Positions 7,455 to 16,965 of a stretch of DNA of 64,000 nucleotides are shown here, one piece after another. The notes beneath the pieces are model-generated. The model made no database searches. It worked only from the letters and a program-made list of their open reading frames with translations, and was not told where the DNA came from. How positions within the stretch are numbered: position 1 is the first letter of the stretch; every line of letters begins with the position of its first letter. Position numbers and translations under genes: made by a program. Source of the stretch: Bariatricus massiliensis (GTDB lineage Bacteria; Bacillota; Clostridia; Lachnospirales; Lachnospiraceae); the NCBI RefSeq assembly GCF_900086725.1, contig NZ_LT574836.1, positions 788,416 through 852,415 on the forward strand. Reading direction: 5' to 3'.

Positions 7455-9298
7455 CCTAATAGTTCTGCCACAAAACGGGACGGTTTCAAACAGTTCCCGT
7501 TTTTTTCTGTTATATAGGATATATACAAGCGCTCCTTAGCACGTGTCAAGGCAACATAAAACATCCGGCGTTCTTCTTCCAGTTCCTCCTTCGTCTCTGC
7601 CTTTTGGTAAGGAATTTCCCCTTCATTTGCATGAATCACAAACACGCTCTCAAATTCCAGACCTTTTGCGGCATGCATCGTCATAAGCTGTACTTTCCCT
7701 TGGTGTTCTTCCTCCACAGCCCGCACACTGCGCTGTGCTTCCAATTCCTTCGTATATTCCTTGATATGGCGTCTCCAGTCTTCAAATGTGCGGTAAGTTT
7801 TGCATCGCTCTTCCAGCTCTTCCATGACAGCCATCAGGCTGTGCCAAGGAATCTGGTGTTCCTTCGCATATTCTTTCAAAAAACTGTCATATCCAACTCT
7901 TTTCCGTATATATTGGATTGCCGCGTAAGGCGCCATATTCTCGAGGATACGCAGATCCACCTCCAGCTGGTCGATAATATCCTGCATATATTCTTTGTCG
8001 CAGTAAAAACATCGTAATTCCTCAAAGGTCACAACGGGATGTTCCATAGACGCTCTCGACAAATACCGCACCGGCCGGTTCGCTATTTGGAGGAACAGAT
8101 TGCGTGCCCTGTCGCCGGAGGCCAGCTTTAAATAAGCCAGCATGTCCCTTGCGATAAAGTGCTCATAAAAATTGGGAACCCTCTCTTTTGTCTCGTAGGC
8201 GATATGATGCTCGTTCAGTATCTCCGTCACCATGCGGGCCTGCATCGCAGTGCGGTATAATACTGCGATTTCTTCCGGCTTTGTGCCTTTTTCAAGAAGC
8301 TTCTCTATCTCCACCGCAATATAACGGCCTTCCTCCGCCTCATCCTTCACTTCTTGAACGTGTACGGCCTCCCCTTTTCCTCTGAGGGATTGTACACGTT
8401 TAAAATAACGGGCCTCATTGTGATAAATAACGCGGCTGCCCGCCCCTACAATAAATTCCGTGGAGCGGTAATTTACTGTCAAGGGTATGGTCCGGATTTC
8501 CGGGAACTCCTGTTTCATATAGAGCATGAGCTCCGGCTTGGCACCACGGAATCCATAAATCGACTGGTCGTCATCCCCCACAACGAATAAATTATTTTCA
8601 GGAAATGTCAACAGCCTCATGATTTCATATTGAATTCGGTTAATATCCTGAAATTCATCAATCAAAATATAGGTGAACCTATCCTGCCATTTACTGAGAA
8701 TATCCGGCCGTTTCTTGAATAGTGCATAACACTGCACCATCATATCATCAAAATCAAATTTTCTTTGTTCCTTCTTTTTGTGCTCATAGGCCCGGAACAC
8801 CGCCGCAAACTCTTCCGAATTCAGTATTGCGCTCTGGAATTCATGCAAATGCAGAAGTCCATTTTTGACAATGCTGATTTCTCTGGCAAGTTCCCGCAGC
8901 AGCTCCTCTTCATCCCCTCCATCGGGCGCTGAAGTGATGTCCTCTGAATTTACAACATGCCGCAGCAGGTCGAGCCCCTCCTTCTCCGAGAGGAGATTGG
9001 CCGGACTCAAGCCGTATACACATTTTAAAATACCGTAGAAAACACTGTGAAAGGTGCCGAAGGTAACCGGATATGCCTTTCCCTCCGTAAGCTGCGCAAA
9101 ACGCTCCCTCATCTCTCTTGCGGCATAACGGGTGAATGTGATGACTAATATCCTCTCCGGCTTCACTTGTCGTTCTTCTATTAAATACTTTGTCCTCTCC
9201 GTAATAATCAACGTCTTTCCGGAACCCGGAGGGGCCAGAACCATACAGGGCCCTTCCCCGTGACGTACTGCTTCTTCCTGTCCCTTATTTAATCTCAT
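7442..9298 (-). CDS. UvrD/PcrA-like superfamily 1 DNA helicase (short form)
   Basis: A 618-residue 3'-5' DNA helicase of the UvrD/Rep family. Visible motifs: N-terminal Q-motif LNKGQEEAV; Walker A APPGSGKT (about residues 22-29); motif Ia ITFTRYAAREM; motif II DEFQDIN; motif III GDDDQSIYGFRGA; motif IV VNYRS; motif V LMTMHAAKGLEFESVFV; motif VI VALTRAKERLYI. It is about 100 residues shorter than typical PcrA (about 720-750), mainly lacking the C-terminal tail that in PcrA contacts RNA polymerase, so it is better called UvrD-like than PcrA. The ATG at 9298 follows AAAGGGG. It lies 15 nt behind gltX; a role in repair or replication restart is family-based inference. Confidence 0.93.
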   Translation of the reverse strand: MRLNKGQEEAVRHGEGPCMVLAPPGSGKTLIITERTKYLIEERQVKPERILVITFTRYAAREMRERFAQLTEGKAYPVTFGTFHSVFYGILKCVYGLSPANLLSEKEGLDLLRHVVNSEDITSAPDGGDEEELLRELAREISIVKNGLLHLHEFQSAILNSEEFAAVFRAYEHKKKEQRKFDFDDMMVQCYALFKKRPDILSKWQDRFTYILIDEFQDINRIQYEIMRLLTFPENNLFVVGDDDQSIYGFRGAKPELMLYMKQEFPEIRTIPLTVNYRSTEFIVGAGSRVIYHNEARYFKRVQSLRGKGEAVHVQEVKDEAEEGRYIAVEIEKLLEKGTKPEEIAVLYRTAMQARMVTEILNEHHIAYETKERVPNFYEHFIARDMLAYLKLASGDRARNLFLQIANRPVRYLSRASMEHPVVTFEELRCFYCDKEYMQDIIDQLEVDLRILENMAPYAAIQYIRKRVGYDSFLKEYAKEHQIPWHSLMAVMEELEERCKTYRTFEDWRRHIKEYTKELEAQRSVRAVEEEHQGKVQLMTMHAAKGLEFESVFVIHANEGEIPYQKAETKEELEEERRMFYVALTRAKERLYISYITEKNGNCLKPSRFVAELLGKAS

Positions 9299-9313
9299 TA
9301 GTACCCCTTTTTT

Positions 9314-10768
9314 CTAGCTCAACATCTCAATCGCTTTTTTAATACGAGCCAGAGATTCTTCTTTGCCAAGTATCTCCATAATCTCTGTAGCTCCGCCCGG
9401 AGTGTTCTGCTTTCCTGAAACAGCCGTGCGGACCGGCCACATAATGAAGCCGTTCTTACATCCCTTTTCTTCTACATATGACTTCAGGACAAGGAAAAGT
9501 GCATCGTTGCTGTAATCGTCGCATGCCTCGAGTTTTGGAAGGATTTCCTTAAGTGCCTCCAGAGAAGTTTCTTCGTTCGTTTTCATCTTTTTATGACAAT
9601 ACATGGCAGTGTCATATTCAGGAAGTTCTTCGAAGAAATCAACCTGCTCCTTGATATCCGGCAAAATCTCAATTCTTGTCTTTACAAGGGCAGCAATCTT
9701 CTTCAAATCCAAATCTTTGGTGATTACTTCTTTCAGGTAAGGCTCGGCCAATTCGTAAAATGTATCAAAATCCATGGACTTCAAGTACTCGCCATTCATC
9801 CATTTCAGTTTAGCCGTATCAAACACGGCCGGTGACTTACTCATATGACGATAGTCAAATTCCTTCACCAGTTCTGGCAGAGAGAATATCTCCTGCGTGC
9901 CTTCCGGACACCAACCAAGTAGTGCGACATAATTCACGATTGCTTCGCTGACATATCCTTGCTCCAGAAGGTCTTCATAAGAAGAATGTCCACAGCGCTT
10001 GCTCAGCTTTTTGTGGTTCTCGTCAGTGATCAGCGGACAGTGTACGTACACAGGAACTTCCCAGCCGAACGCCTCATAGAGACGGTTGTATTTGGGCGCA
10101 GATGACAGGTATTCATTTCCACGGACTACATGAGTGATTCCCATAAGATGATCATCAATTACATTTGCAAAATTGTAAGTAGGATATCCGTCTGATTTAA
10201 TCAAAATCATATCGTCAAGCTCTGCATTCGGCACGCTGATGTCTCCATAAATCTCATCATGAAATGTTGTAATGCCTTCTGTGGGCATGTTGATACGGAT
10301 AACATACGGCTTTCCTTCTGCCAGATTTGCCTCGATTTCCTCTTTGCTAAGGTGCAGGCAATGCTTATCATAATTCACAATTTCAACACCGTTTTCCGAT
10401 ACGGATGTACGCAGAGATTCCAGTCTTTCTTTATCACAGAAGCAGTAGTAAGCATCTCCCTGTTCAATAAGCTGCTTTGCATACTTCAGATAGAGGCCGG
10501 ATGCATTTCTCTCGCTCTGCACATAAGGCCCTACCCCTCCATCTTTATCAGGGCCTTCATCATGAATCAGGCCTGTTTTTTCTAAGGTACGGTAGATGAT
10601 GTCAAGAGCGCCATCTACGAACCTTTCTTGATCCGTATCTTCAATACGGAGCATAAAATCTCCGTCCTCATGTTTCGCTATCAAATACGCGTACAGCGCA
10701 GTTCTTAAATTTCCTACATGCATTCTGCCGGTAGGACTCGGCGCGAATCTTGTTCTTACTTTATTCAT
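9314..10768 (-). CDS. gltX: Glutamyl-tRNA synthetase (GltX)
   Basis: Class I aminoacyl-tRNA synthetase that charges tRNA-Glu (and, in organisms lacking GlnRS, tRNA-Gln for later amidation). It is 484 residues, the normal bacterial length. The HIGH motif appears as HVGNL in [18 protein letters not shown] near residue 18; the KMSKS loop appears as KKLSKRCG around residue 245. The C-terminal helical anticodon-binding domain is intact ([24 protein letters not shown]). The ATG at 10768 follows AGAGGAAAT. The gene is followed by the helicase with a 15-nt gap. No T-box leader is visible in the 90 bases upstream. Confidence 0.97.
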   Translation of the reverse strand: MNKVRTRFAPSPTGRMHVGNLRTALYAYLIAKHEDGDFMLRIEDTDQERFVDGALDIIYRTLEKTGLIHDEGPDKDGGVGPYVQSERNASGLYLKYAKQLIEQGDAYYCFCDKERLESLRTSVSENGVEIVNYDKHCLHLSKEEIEANLAEGKPYVIRINMPTEGITTFHDEIYGDISVPNAELDDMILIKSDGYPTYNFANVIDDHLMGITHVVRGNEYLSSAPKYNRLYEAFGWEVPVYVHCPLITDENHKKLSKRCGHSSYEDLLEQGYVSEAIVNYVALLGWCPEGTQEIFSLPELVKEFDYRHMSKSPAVFDTAKLKWMNGEYLKSMDFDTFYELAEPYLKEVITKDLDLKKIAALVKTRIEILPDIKEQVDFFEELPEYDTAMYCHKKMKTNEETSLEALKEILPKLEACDDYSNDALFLVLKSYVEEKGCKNGFIMWPVRTAVSGKQNTPGGATEIMEILGKEESLARIKKAIEMLS

Positions 10769-10858
10769 TGTAACATTTCCTCTCTATATTTCATTTGTTT
10801 TTTCACTGCTCTTTTTAAATCGGCAAGAAGCTAAAGATATACTACCATATTCTATAAC

Positions 10859-11314
10859 CTACTTCAAGTGTGTGCCCTCCTTCTTTCGACAGCAAAGGCC
10901 AAAAAATTCCTTTGGTATAGACAGTACGAACACAATCCCTACCACGATGGCAAACGCTATTTTAATGGCTTGAATCCCATTCTGGGCAGCCAGCTCTAAA
11001 CTGTTAGTCACAAGATAGTAGGCTGTATAGTAAACGCTGCTTCCAGGAATCAGTGGAAAGATTCCTGCCACCAGAAATACTGTGATGGGACATCGTTTCC
11101 AGACAGCAAAGTACCGGGATAAAAAGACAACGACCAGCGCTCCTGCCAGTGAAGCTATCGGGGCTGTGGTAAATTGTGACACGGCTAGATAGGCCGCCCA
11201 CCCTGCCATTCCTGTAAAACCACAACAGATATAAAAGCGCCGGTGTACATTGAATAAGATAGTAAATCCAAGTGTCCCAAAAAACGCACAGATCAGACTT
11301 GTCAGCACTTCCAT
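10859..11314 (-). CDS. ThrE_2-like (DUF3815) threonine/serine exporter subunit, copy 2
   Basis: A 151-residue membrane protein with about five hydrophobic segments and the typical PLIPGSSVYYTAYYLV motif of the DUF3815/ThrE_2 family, the C-terminal half of the ThrE amino-acid exporter. In split systems it is thought to pair with a DUF1212 protein. The ATG follows AGGAGGTGG, and the start overlaps the stop of the DUF1212 gene (TGATG, one shared base), so translation is coupled. It ends in a basic tail (CCRKKEGTHLK). Substrate is inferred only from the family; threonine, serine or small dicarboxylates are possible. Confidence 0.85.
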   Translation of the reverse strand: MEVLTSLICAFFGTLGFTILFNVHRRFYICCGFTGMAGWAAYLAVSQFTTAPIASLAGALVVVFLSRYFAVWKRCPITVFLVAGIFPLIPGSSVYYTAYYLVTNSLELAAQNGIQAIKIAFAIVVGIVFVLSIPKEFFGLCCRKKEGTHLK

Positions 11315-12117
11315 CAGAAACCACCTCCTAACAGCCCGTGGTAGAGCGATAAGACCGTACTTGCACCGATGGCGATATACATAAAGACCATGATTGTGTC
11401 CAGCATCCTCACTGTCCCTGACAAGAAATCGGTATTGGCAATTTCACGGATAGAGTTGACGAACGCCACCCCCGGAATTAAGGGCATAATGGCCCCGATA
11501 ATCATTTTATCCACGCTTACTCCAGTTTTAAAAGGGATGTATGTGGCAGCCAAAGCTAAAAGCGCAATCATCCCACCGCCAAGTATATTTTTGACAAGTT
11601 TTGGAAAACTATGCTTTTCTGCCCATAAGCTGAACAAAAGTACCATAGCCCCAATCACCACTGTCAGAAGGCTTTCCGTCACGCTGGCTTTAAGAATATA
11701 GCAAAAGCATCCTGCCCCTATGCCGGAAGCCAGCGCACGGTAAAAAGGATTTTTCGCAGGGCGCTTCCGAATCTCCTCCAGCTTTGTCGAGGCCTCCTCC
11801 AGCGTATATTTTCCCGCTGAAATATGCCTTGACAGATCATTGACTTCCGTGACAATCCCCAGATGTACCCCGGAAAGAGGGATATGTTTCACTTTCGCGA
11901 ACACTGCTTCTTTATCGTTATTTCCTGTTATAAAAATAGCATTGCTCAATATGAAGGCATCCACATCGTCCACCTGATAAGCCTTACATATGTGAGAAAT
12001 CGTGTCCTCGACCCGCCATATTTCCGCACCGTTACTTAAAAGTACCGTCCCCGCGTCGAGGGCAAGCTGCATGATTTTATTGCAATTGTCGTTTGTTGTT
12101 TTAATCTCTGCTTCCAT
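11314..12117 (-). CDS. ThrE-like (DUF1212) threonine/serine exporter subunit, copy 2
   Basis: A 267-residue protein with a soluble N-terminal domain (about residues 1-120, with the AGTVLLSNGAEIWRVEDT motif typical of DUF1212) followed by about five membrane segments. MPLIPGVAFVNSIREI is the counterpart of the PGxxxxxxxR motif in the family. With the next gene it forms a complete split ThrE exporter. It starts directly after the phosphodiesterase stop (12118) with no gap. It is a distant paralogue of the protein at 13177-13953, sharing motif positions but differing along most of its length, so the duplication is old. Confidence 0.87.
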   Translation of the reverse strand: MEAEIKTTNDNCNKIMQLALDAGTVLLSNGAEIWRVEDTISHICKAYQVDDVDAFILSNAIFITGNNDKEAVFAKVKHIPLSGVHLGIVTEVNDLSRHISAGKYTLEEASTKLEEIRKRPAKNPFYRALASGIGAGCFCYILKASVTESLLTVVIGAMVLLFSLWAEKHSFPKLVKNILGGGMIALLALAATYIPFKTGVSVDKMIIGAIMPLIPGVAFVNSIREIANTDFLSGTVRMLDTIMVFMYIAIGASTVLSLYHGLLGGGF

Positions 12118-12669
12118 TTACTCTCCAAACTGCTTCATCCAAATCTGATTTCCACTCAAATTGTTCAGCCGGCACTCCCTCTCACACAGTATCAGGTAGC
12201 TCTTTTCACTGTCATTCTTAGGAATGGATACGGAGCCCGGATTCAGATAAAGCCATCCTCCCTCCTGCTTCTCATAAGCTGGCACATGGGTATGCCCGTT
12301 CAACAAGATTTCCCCTTGTTTGAGATAAGGTGGATTGGACGGATTGATATGATGCCCATGGGATGCAAATATCATTCTCTCTCCCAACTGGACTACGGCG
12401 TACTCCGCCATAATAGGGAATTCCAGCACCATCTGGTCCACCTCAGTGTCACAGTTTCCTCTGACGCAGAGCAGCCTCTCTTTGGCACCATTTAACATAG
12501 TGATTACTTCCTTGGGAGCATAGTCCTCAGGTAAATCGTTACGCGGGCCGTGATATAGTAAGTCGCCTAAAAGTAAAAGCTTATCGGCCTGTTCACGTTC
12601 CATGGCTTCCAGCATTTTCCGGCAGCATTCTGCCGCACCATGTATATCTGACGCAACCATCCACTTCAT
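12118..12669 (-). CDS. YfcE/MJ0936-type metallophosphoesterase
   Basis: A 183-residue calcineurin-like phosphoesterase. Metal-binding motifs are all present: DIHG (residues 8-11), GDLLYHGPRN (about residue 35), GNCD (about 72), SHGHH (about 104) and NGHTHVP (about 124), with LNPGS near the end. Family members such as E. coli YfcE hydrolyse phosphodiesters in vitro with manganese; physiological substrates are mostly unknown. It overlaps the upstream ThrE_2 gene by 4 nt (ATGA) and touches the next DUF1212 gene, so it is inserted inside a double exporter cassette and translationally coupled to it. Its link with export is only positional. Confidence 0.9.
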   Translation of the reverse strand: MKWMVASDIHGAAECCRKMLEAMEREQADKLLLLGDLLYHGPRNDLPEDYAPKEVITMLNGAKERLLCVRGNCDTEVDQMVLEFPIMAEYAVVQLGERMIFASHGHHINPSNPPYLKQGEILLNGHTHVPAYEKQEGGWLYLNPGSVSIPKNDSEKSYLILCERECRLNNLSGNQIWMKQFGE

Positions 12670-13175
12670 TGTACATCATCCTCACTTTTTACTTTACTTT
12701 TAACAATACGCACATATTTCAATGAATTTTGTTTCCAGCCGCCCTTCTTCAACAAGCCAAATACGGTATCCATCACAAATATGGCCAGCGCGATCACACC
12801 CGCTATTTCCAATGTCTGCGTGAAATAATACGCGGTCATTTTTTGATTTCCTTCTATAATATAATGAACAGTTTGATACATGCCTGTTCCCGGCACTGTG
12901 GGCAATATTCCTGCTATCAAAAATAAAGTGACCGGAGCTTTAAAGATTCTGGCAAAGGTATGAGATAAAAATGCGACCGATAACGCTGATAAGAATGAAG
13001 ACAGTACTTCTCCTAACCCTGTATTGATACCAATCGTATAGACCAAGCATCCCAGTGCCCCGACAAGTCCCGCGCGCAGGACATATTTCTTTGGTGTTTC
13101 AATTAAATAAGCAAAAGAGTAGACCGCCAAAAACGCCCCGAATACCCTAACTGTCGTCTCTGCCGCCAAATTCAT
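12666..13175 (-). CDS. ThrE_2-like (DUF3815) exporter subunit, copy 1
   Basis: A 169-residue membrane protein with about five hydrophobic segments; GILPTVPGTGMYQTVHYII is the same family motif as in the second copy. The C-terminal tail is long and charged. It starts one base after the stop of the DUF1212 gene (13177), and its end overlaps the phosphodiesterase start by 4 nt. Together with the DUF1212 gene it makes the first complete split ThrE exporter of the cassette. Substrate not predictable from sequence. Confidence 0.85.
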   Translation of the reverse strand: MNLAAETTVRVFGAFLAVYSFAYLIETPKKYVLRAGLVGALGCLVYTIGINTGLGEVLSSFLSALSVAFLSHTFARIFKAPVTLFLIAGILPTVPGTGMYQTVHYIIEGNQKMTAYYFTQTLEIAGVIALAIFVMDTVFGLLKKGGWKQNSLKYVRIVKSKVKSEDDVQ

Positions 13176-13176
13176 A

Positions 13177-13953
13177 TTACCTGCCTCCTTTCAAGAAAAT
13201 ATTGCTGAATATAGCAATACCGATACCAATGCCAAGGGCAATACCTGCCGCCTTTAAAAATGCTTCCAGAGTTCTGGCAGCTCCGGAGATATAGTCGCCC
13301 TGCAGTGTATCTCTTACCGCATTTGTGATAGCCATTCCGGGTACCAGCGGCATGATGGCGCTTATCATTACAATATCCATGTTCATAGGCGTTCCGATTA
13401 TCGCTTTTAGGACAATACTTATAAATGCAACACCTACGGAAGATGTCACATCTTGAATAAAGGCATGGAATTCTAGTTTTTTCCCGCAAAACAAGCACAG
13501 CGCCAAGAACGCTCCTACAACGGCGGCCAGAGCTGCATCCGTCAATCTGCCGCCGAACATCAAAGTAAATCCTGCACAGGCTCCCGCTATTGCAATAGGA
13601 TGAAGGGAGCCGTTGTGCTTCTCTCCTTTGAGCTCCAGTAGCATATCGTAAGCCTGTTCCACCGTCAGATATTGTCCGCAGTATCTTCTCGATATTTCAT
13701 TTACTTCCACAACACGGCTTAGGTTCGTCCCCCTGCTTGCCACACGCTTTACGATACTAACAGGCATTTCGCCCGTCCGCTTAAGCGTTGCGCTTATTCC
13801 TGTCATCAATACAAGTACTTCTATAATCTCTGCATCATCAGCAGTCTTTAATATATGATGCATTGTGTCTTCCACACGGTAAGTTTCTGCTCCGCTGCAC
13901 AGCATGATTTCGCCCGCCAGCATCGCAGTGTCAAACAAAAGCTGCGTATCCAT
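13177..13953 (-). CDS. ThrE-like (DUF1212) exporter subunit, copy 1
   Basis: About 258 residues from the chosen start. The soluble N-terminal domain contains EIMLCSGAETYRVEDTM, the counterpart of the SNGAEIWRVEDT motif in copy 2, and the membrane part contains SAIMPLVPGMAITNAVRD. It should pair with the following DUF3815 gene to export threonine, serine or related small molecules. The ATG at 13953 (MDTQLLFDT) has GGAGG ten bases upstream; the upstream ATG at 13974 lies before that motif and is less likely. It is the first gene of the five-gene exporter/phosphodiesterase cassette, downstream of the grd operon terminator. Confidence 0.87.
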   Translation of the reverse strand: MDTQLLFDTAMLAGEIMLCSGAETYRVEDTMHHILKTADDAEIIEVLVLMTGISATLKRTGEMPVSIVKRVASRGTNLSRVVEVNEISRRYCGQYLTVEQAYDMLLELKGEKHNGSLHPIAIAGACAGFTLMFGGRLTDAALAAVVGAFLALCLFCGKKLEFHAFIQDVTSSVGVAFISIVLKAIIGTPMNMDIVMISAIMPLVPGMAITNAVRDTLQGDYISGAARTLEAFLKAAGIALGIGIGIAIFSNIFLKGGR

Positions 13954-14060
13954 AGTATCAAAACCTCCGCTCATTCCCGGTGTAGGCCGGAGAATGAATA
14001 ATAGTTTCTAGTCTCAAACATCATACTATTTCTATGTTTAAAAAGCAACCATTAAAAAAG

Positions 14061-14101
14061 AAAAAAAGCACCCTGCCTTCCCCTTGGCGAGTGCTCTTTT
14101 T
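14061..14101 (-). terminator. Intrinsic terminator after grdD
   Basis: On the minus strand, AGCACTCGCC and GGCAGGGTGCT can pair around a short loop, followed by a run of seven T. It ends the glycine reductase operon about 70 bases after grdD. Its mirrored T run allows some function in the other direction as well. Confidence 0.85.
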
Positions 14102-14166
14102 CAACTTTTGGAGTGCTAAATTATTATAACCCTGCCGGAAGGTCTACTCCCGGCAGAACAATTTAG

Positions 14167-15321
14167 TTAATTAATGTATCCGCATTTTTTCAACTCTTCT
14201 TCTGCCTTTGCAAGATTTGCATCGGACACACGGATAATAGGACCAGTACAGCCCATTCCGCTCTCTGCATAAATGTTGATCTTCCAGAGTGCCTTTACCG
14301 CATCCTCAAGATCCATAACTTCGATTCCAGGAATCTGAGAAGTTACGATTTCCTTCGGAGGCTCTTTTACATCTTCTTCGGCAGCTGCCGGTTTGGATGC
14401 GGCTTTGTGAGCGTCTAAGATTTCCTTCAGGCCGGCTTTCTTGACAGCCTTGAATTCTTCTTTTGCCACTTCAAATACTTTTCCTCTGACAAGCTGGGCC
14501 GCATAACGGATTGCATTTGCAATTACCGGTGCGCCTGACGCACGGGATACAATCATAACAAGCTGTTCGTATCCTTCCCCGATACCCGGGCCATAACCGT
14601 AACCTGTTGCTTCAAAGCTTCCGCCTGTTGTGTAGGAGGAGAGCATCTTCACAAGAATGTTACCTGTCAGAGAATCTGTGACCATGATGTCCGGTGATGC
14701 CTGAAGAATATCATTTCCACGCATTACACATCCGCCATCTGCTCTTCCGGATTCTGCAAATTCAAAATTGTAGCCTTGTTCCTGAAGCTGTTTCAGGGCT
14801 TTTTCTGTCTGACGTGCACCGTCAACATTCAGAATACCCACGGTAGGATTCTTCTTGCCGCATGCTTTCGCAGCGATAATGCCGTAAACAGCATTTTTGA
14901 TCATACCTTCAATACGGTCAGTACTTGATGTACCTGTTGTATTTGCGATATACATTTCTTTGTTCTTTGCCGGAGTAACAACACGTCCTACGGTAGAAAC
15001 GCCGATTGGGAACGGGAAGTGCATGGTTACTGCCGCATCCACTTCTTTGTTCTTGAGAAGTTCTTCCATCTTGTCATGGCCTTCTTCGTCGTTTGCAACC
15101 TTGACTGTTGTAACACCTTCCGCTTCCAGAGTACCGATGTAGTATACATCTATTCCGTCTTTGGCAGCTTCCACAGCAGCAGCCATGGAGTTTTCTTCTC
15201 CATGCTCACTTCCCATTCCGGTCAGTGCGATTTTCGGACGTTTGCCAAAGCTTCCCGTCTCCAATCCCTGTGCCATTTCCATAAAGGTGTCGGCAATCAT
15301 TCTTTCAATTCCATTTGCCAT
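14167..15321 (-). CDS. grdD: Glycine reductase complex component C, alpha subunit GrdD
   Basis: Component C of glycine reductase takes the Se-carboxymethyl group from GrdA and releases acetyl phosphate. GrdD is the PlsX/phosphotransacetylase-like subunit. The protein has 384 residues, the usual length, starting MANGIERMIADTFMEMAQG and showing family features: KIALTGMGSEHGEEN, GTSSTDRIEGMIKNAVYGII, the ILVKMLSSYTTGGSFEATGY segment and a C-terminal NIYAESGMGCTGPI with a Cys suited to thioester/redox chemistry. It follows grdC with a 14-nt gap and is the last operon gene. The function follows from family and operon; there is nothing odd in its sequence. Confidence 0.96.
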   Translation of the reverse strand: MANGIERMIADTFMEMAQGLETGSFGKRPKIALTGMGSEHGEENSMAAAVEAAKDGIDVYYIGTLEAEGVTTVKVANDEEGHDKMEELLKNKEVDAAVTMHFPFPIGVSTVGRVVTPAKNKEMYIANTTGTSSTDRIEGMIKNAVYGIIAAKACGKKNPTVGILNVDGARQTEKALKQLQEQGYNFEFAESGRADGGCVMRGNDILQASPDIMVTDSLTGNILVKMLSSYTTGGSFEATGYGYGPGIGEGYEQLVMIVSRASGAPVIANAIRYAAQLVRGKVFEVAKEEFKAVKKAGLKEILDAHKAASKPAAAEEDVKEPPKEIVTSQIPGIEVMDLEDAVKALWKINIYAESGMGCTGPIIRVSDANLAKAEEELKKCGYIN

Positions 15322-15335
15322 CTTTGTCCACCTCT

Positions 15336-16868
15336 CTATTCTGCCATCAATGATGCGGCAAAATCCTTCATAGCTTTTGCGATTAATCCTTTAACTTCTT
15401 CTTCGGATACGCCGCTGTTATCCTCGGCGCCTGTGTTTGCCTGAATAACGAAGGATACACCATCGAACAGGTTGGTCATACGTCCAAGGAACAAACTTCC
15501 CTTACCGATAATCATTGCGTTTTTCTGCTTACCTGCAAGGATATCTTCTCTTGCAAAACCGATGTACGGTACACCTGACGGGATATGGCCCTGTGTCGGT
15601 GCCCATCCTGTAAGGCCATGTTTCTCAGCAAATGTTGCAAGGTCTTTTTTCTCCAGCTCGCCGCGCTTTACAGCAAGAGCTGCAATCATCTTGTAGTTAG
15701 CAAGCGGAACATCTCCAGCGCCTGCCGGTTTTGTGATATCCGGGTTCTGCATTTCAGGAGAGAATTTATCGATATCTGTAATCTTCATTCCTGCTCTTTC
15801 CAGCGGATCAGCTACAAGGCTTCCGATAACATTCTGCGGAGCACTTCCTGTTCCTACTGTATGACGTCCAAGAATGTCCAGATTGATTTCTGGGTTCACA
15901 CCATCGTTCTCGCAGATAATAACACAGAATCCTGCAAGGCAGTCTTCCAAAATCGGAAGTCCTTTCTTCACATGGTCTTTTCCATTCATACCAAGCTTAG
16001 CAGTACATCCGCCAGCTGTAACAGCAACACATTTGTATGCTCCTGATTTAACCAGTGCAGCAGCCTCGATCAGTGCATGGGACGGTCCTGCACAGAATCC
16101 TCTGGAGTCAGATCCTGTCGCATTCATAAGTCCTGCAACTTCAGCAGCAGCCTTCGCAAAGTTACCGCCGCCTCTCTGATTCATATCACCACATGCTTCC
16201 TCAGCACAGTCAATAACATATTCTATATCATTTTTATCAATTTCAGCATTGCGTACTGCGTATAACAACGCAAGAACACTGGATGCTTTACTCATAAGGT
16301 TCTCATGCATAACATGCGCGGAGAGGTTCACGTCAATATCATGTGCTCTCTTAACACATCCAACTAATTTTCCATCGAGGTATAAGCCTTCTGCATGCTC
16401 TTCATTGACAAGAGCTTCAATTTCAGCTGATTCGATACCTTCTTCTACCCTTGCCACGATATCTTCTGTGATAATCGGGTCAGCGGCAAATGCTTCTTTA
16501 TATGTGCTTACGAATCCTTTTTCAAGTTTTGCAACTTCGAACATATCGCAAGCCTGAACTAAAAGAAGGAATTCTGCTTCCGGCATGATTTCGCCGTATT
16601 TTCCATATCTCTCAGCGCCTTCTTTAGCTTTGTCAAAATAAGGGAATTCAACCTGAGTCAGGTCGTCTGGGTGAGCATTCCCTATATATACCTGATTCGG
16701 CCAATAATTCACACAATCTTCGTAAGAACGAAGATGGCTTTCTAATTCTTTCAAATATTCTGATTCCGGATTGACAACTCTTTCTGTGGTCTGAGTTGTT
16801 CCGTTGTATACTACCATCTGAGGAGTATGCGCCAATACATAGCTGGCACCTTTAATTACACTATTCAT
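15336..16868 (-). CDS. grdC: Glycine reductase complex component C, beta subunit GrdC
   Basis: GrdC is the FabH/thiolase-like subunit of component C; in the studied enzymes its cysteine takes the acetyl group as a thioester before phosphorolysis. The protein has 510 residues and starts MNSVIKGASYVLAHTPQMV. Visible family segments: DCAEEACGDMNQRGGGNFAKA, SRGFCAGPSHALIEAAALVKSG (likely nucleophile Cys in GFCAGP), CKCVAVTAGG-like strand and GWAPTQGHIPSGVPYIG. The ATG at 16868 follows AAAGGTGG about ten bases upstream. A strong terminator stands between grdA and this gene, so it is likely expressed at a lower level than grdA. Confidence 0.96.
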   Translation of the reverse strand: MNSVIKGASYVLAHTPQMVVYNGTTQTTERVVNPESEYLKELESHLRSYEDCVNYWPNQVYIGNAHPDDLTQVEFPYFDKAKEGAERYGKYGEIMPEAEFLLLVQACDMFEVAKLEKGFVSTYKEAFAADPIITEDIVARVEEGIESAEIEALVNEEHAEGLYLDGKLVGCVKRAHDIDVNLSAHVMHENLMSKASSVLALLYAVRNAEIDKNDIEYVIDCAEEACGDMNQRGGGNFAKAAAEVAGLMNATGSDSRGFCAGPSHALIEAAALVKSGAYKCVAVTAGGCTAKLGMNGKDHVKKGLPILEDCLAGFCVIICENDGVNPEINLDILGRHTVGTGSAPQNVIGSLVADPLERAGMKITDIDKFSPEMQNPDITKPAGAGDVPLANYKMIAALAVKRGELEKKDLATFAEKHGLTGWAPTQGHIPSGVPYIGFAREDILAGKQKNAMIIGKGSLFLGRMTNLFDGVSFVIQANTGAEDNSGVSEEEVKGLIAKAMKDFAASLMAE

Positions 16869-16895
16869 CGCTAAGTGTCCACCTTTCTTATAGAT

Positions 16896-16928
16896 AAAAA
16901 AACGGTGAGGTAAGTATTTACCTCACCG
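16896..16928 (-). terminator. Intrinsic terminator inside the grd operon, between grdA and grdC
   Basis: Near-perfect stem CGGTGAGGTAA / TTACCTCACCG followed by seven T on the minus strand. It lies about 40 bases after the grdA stop. Because grdC and grdD follow on the same strand, it should reduce read-through and set the ratio of GrdA (needed in excess as shuttle protein) to component C, or mark the end of one transcript. Confidence 0.88.
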
Positions 16929-16965
16929 CCTTCAGATATCCGAAATCTTCTGTTTCAGATTCATC

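Noticed and set aside
10859..13953. Repeat of exporter genes as an assembly duplication
   Set aside because: The paralogous proteins differ along most of their length and have different tails, so the repeat is real and old.
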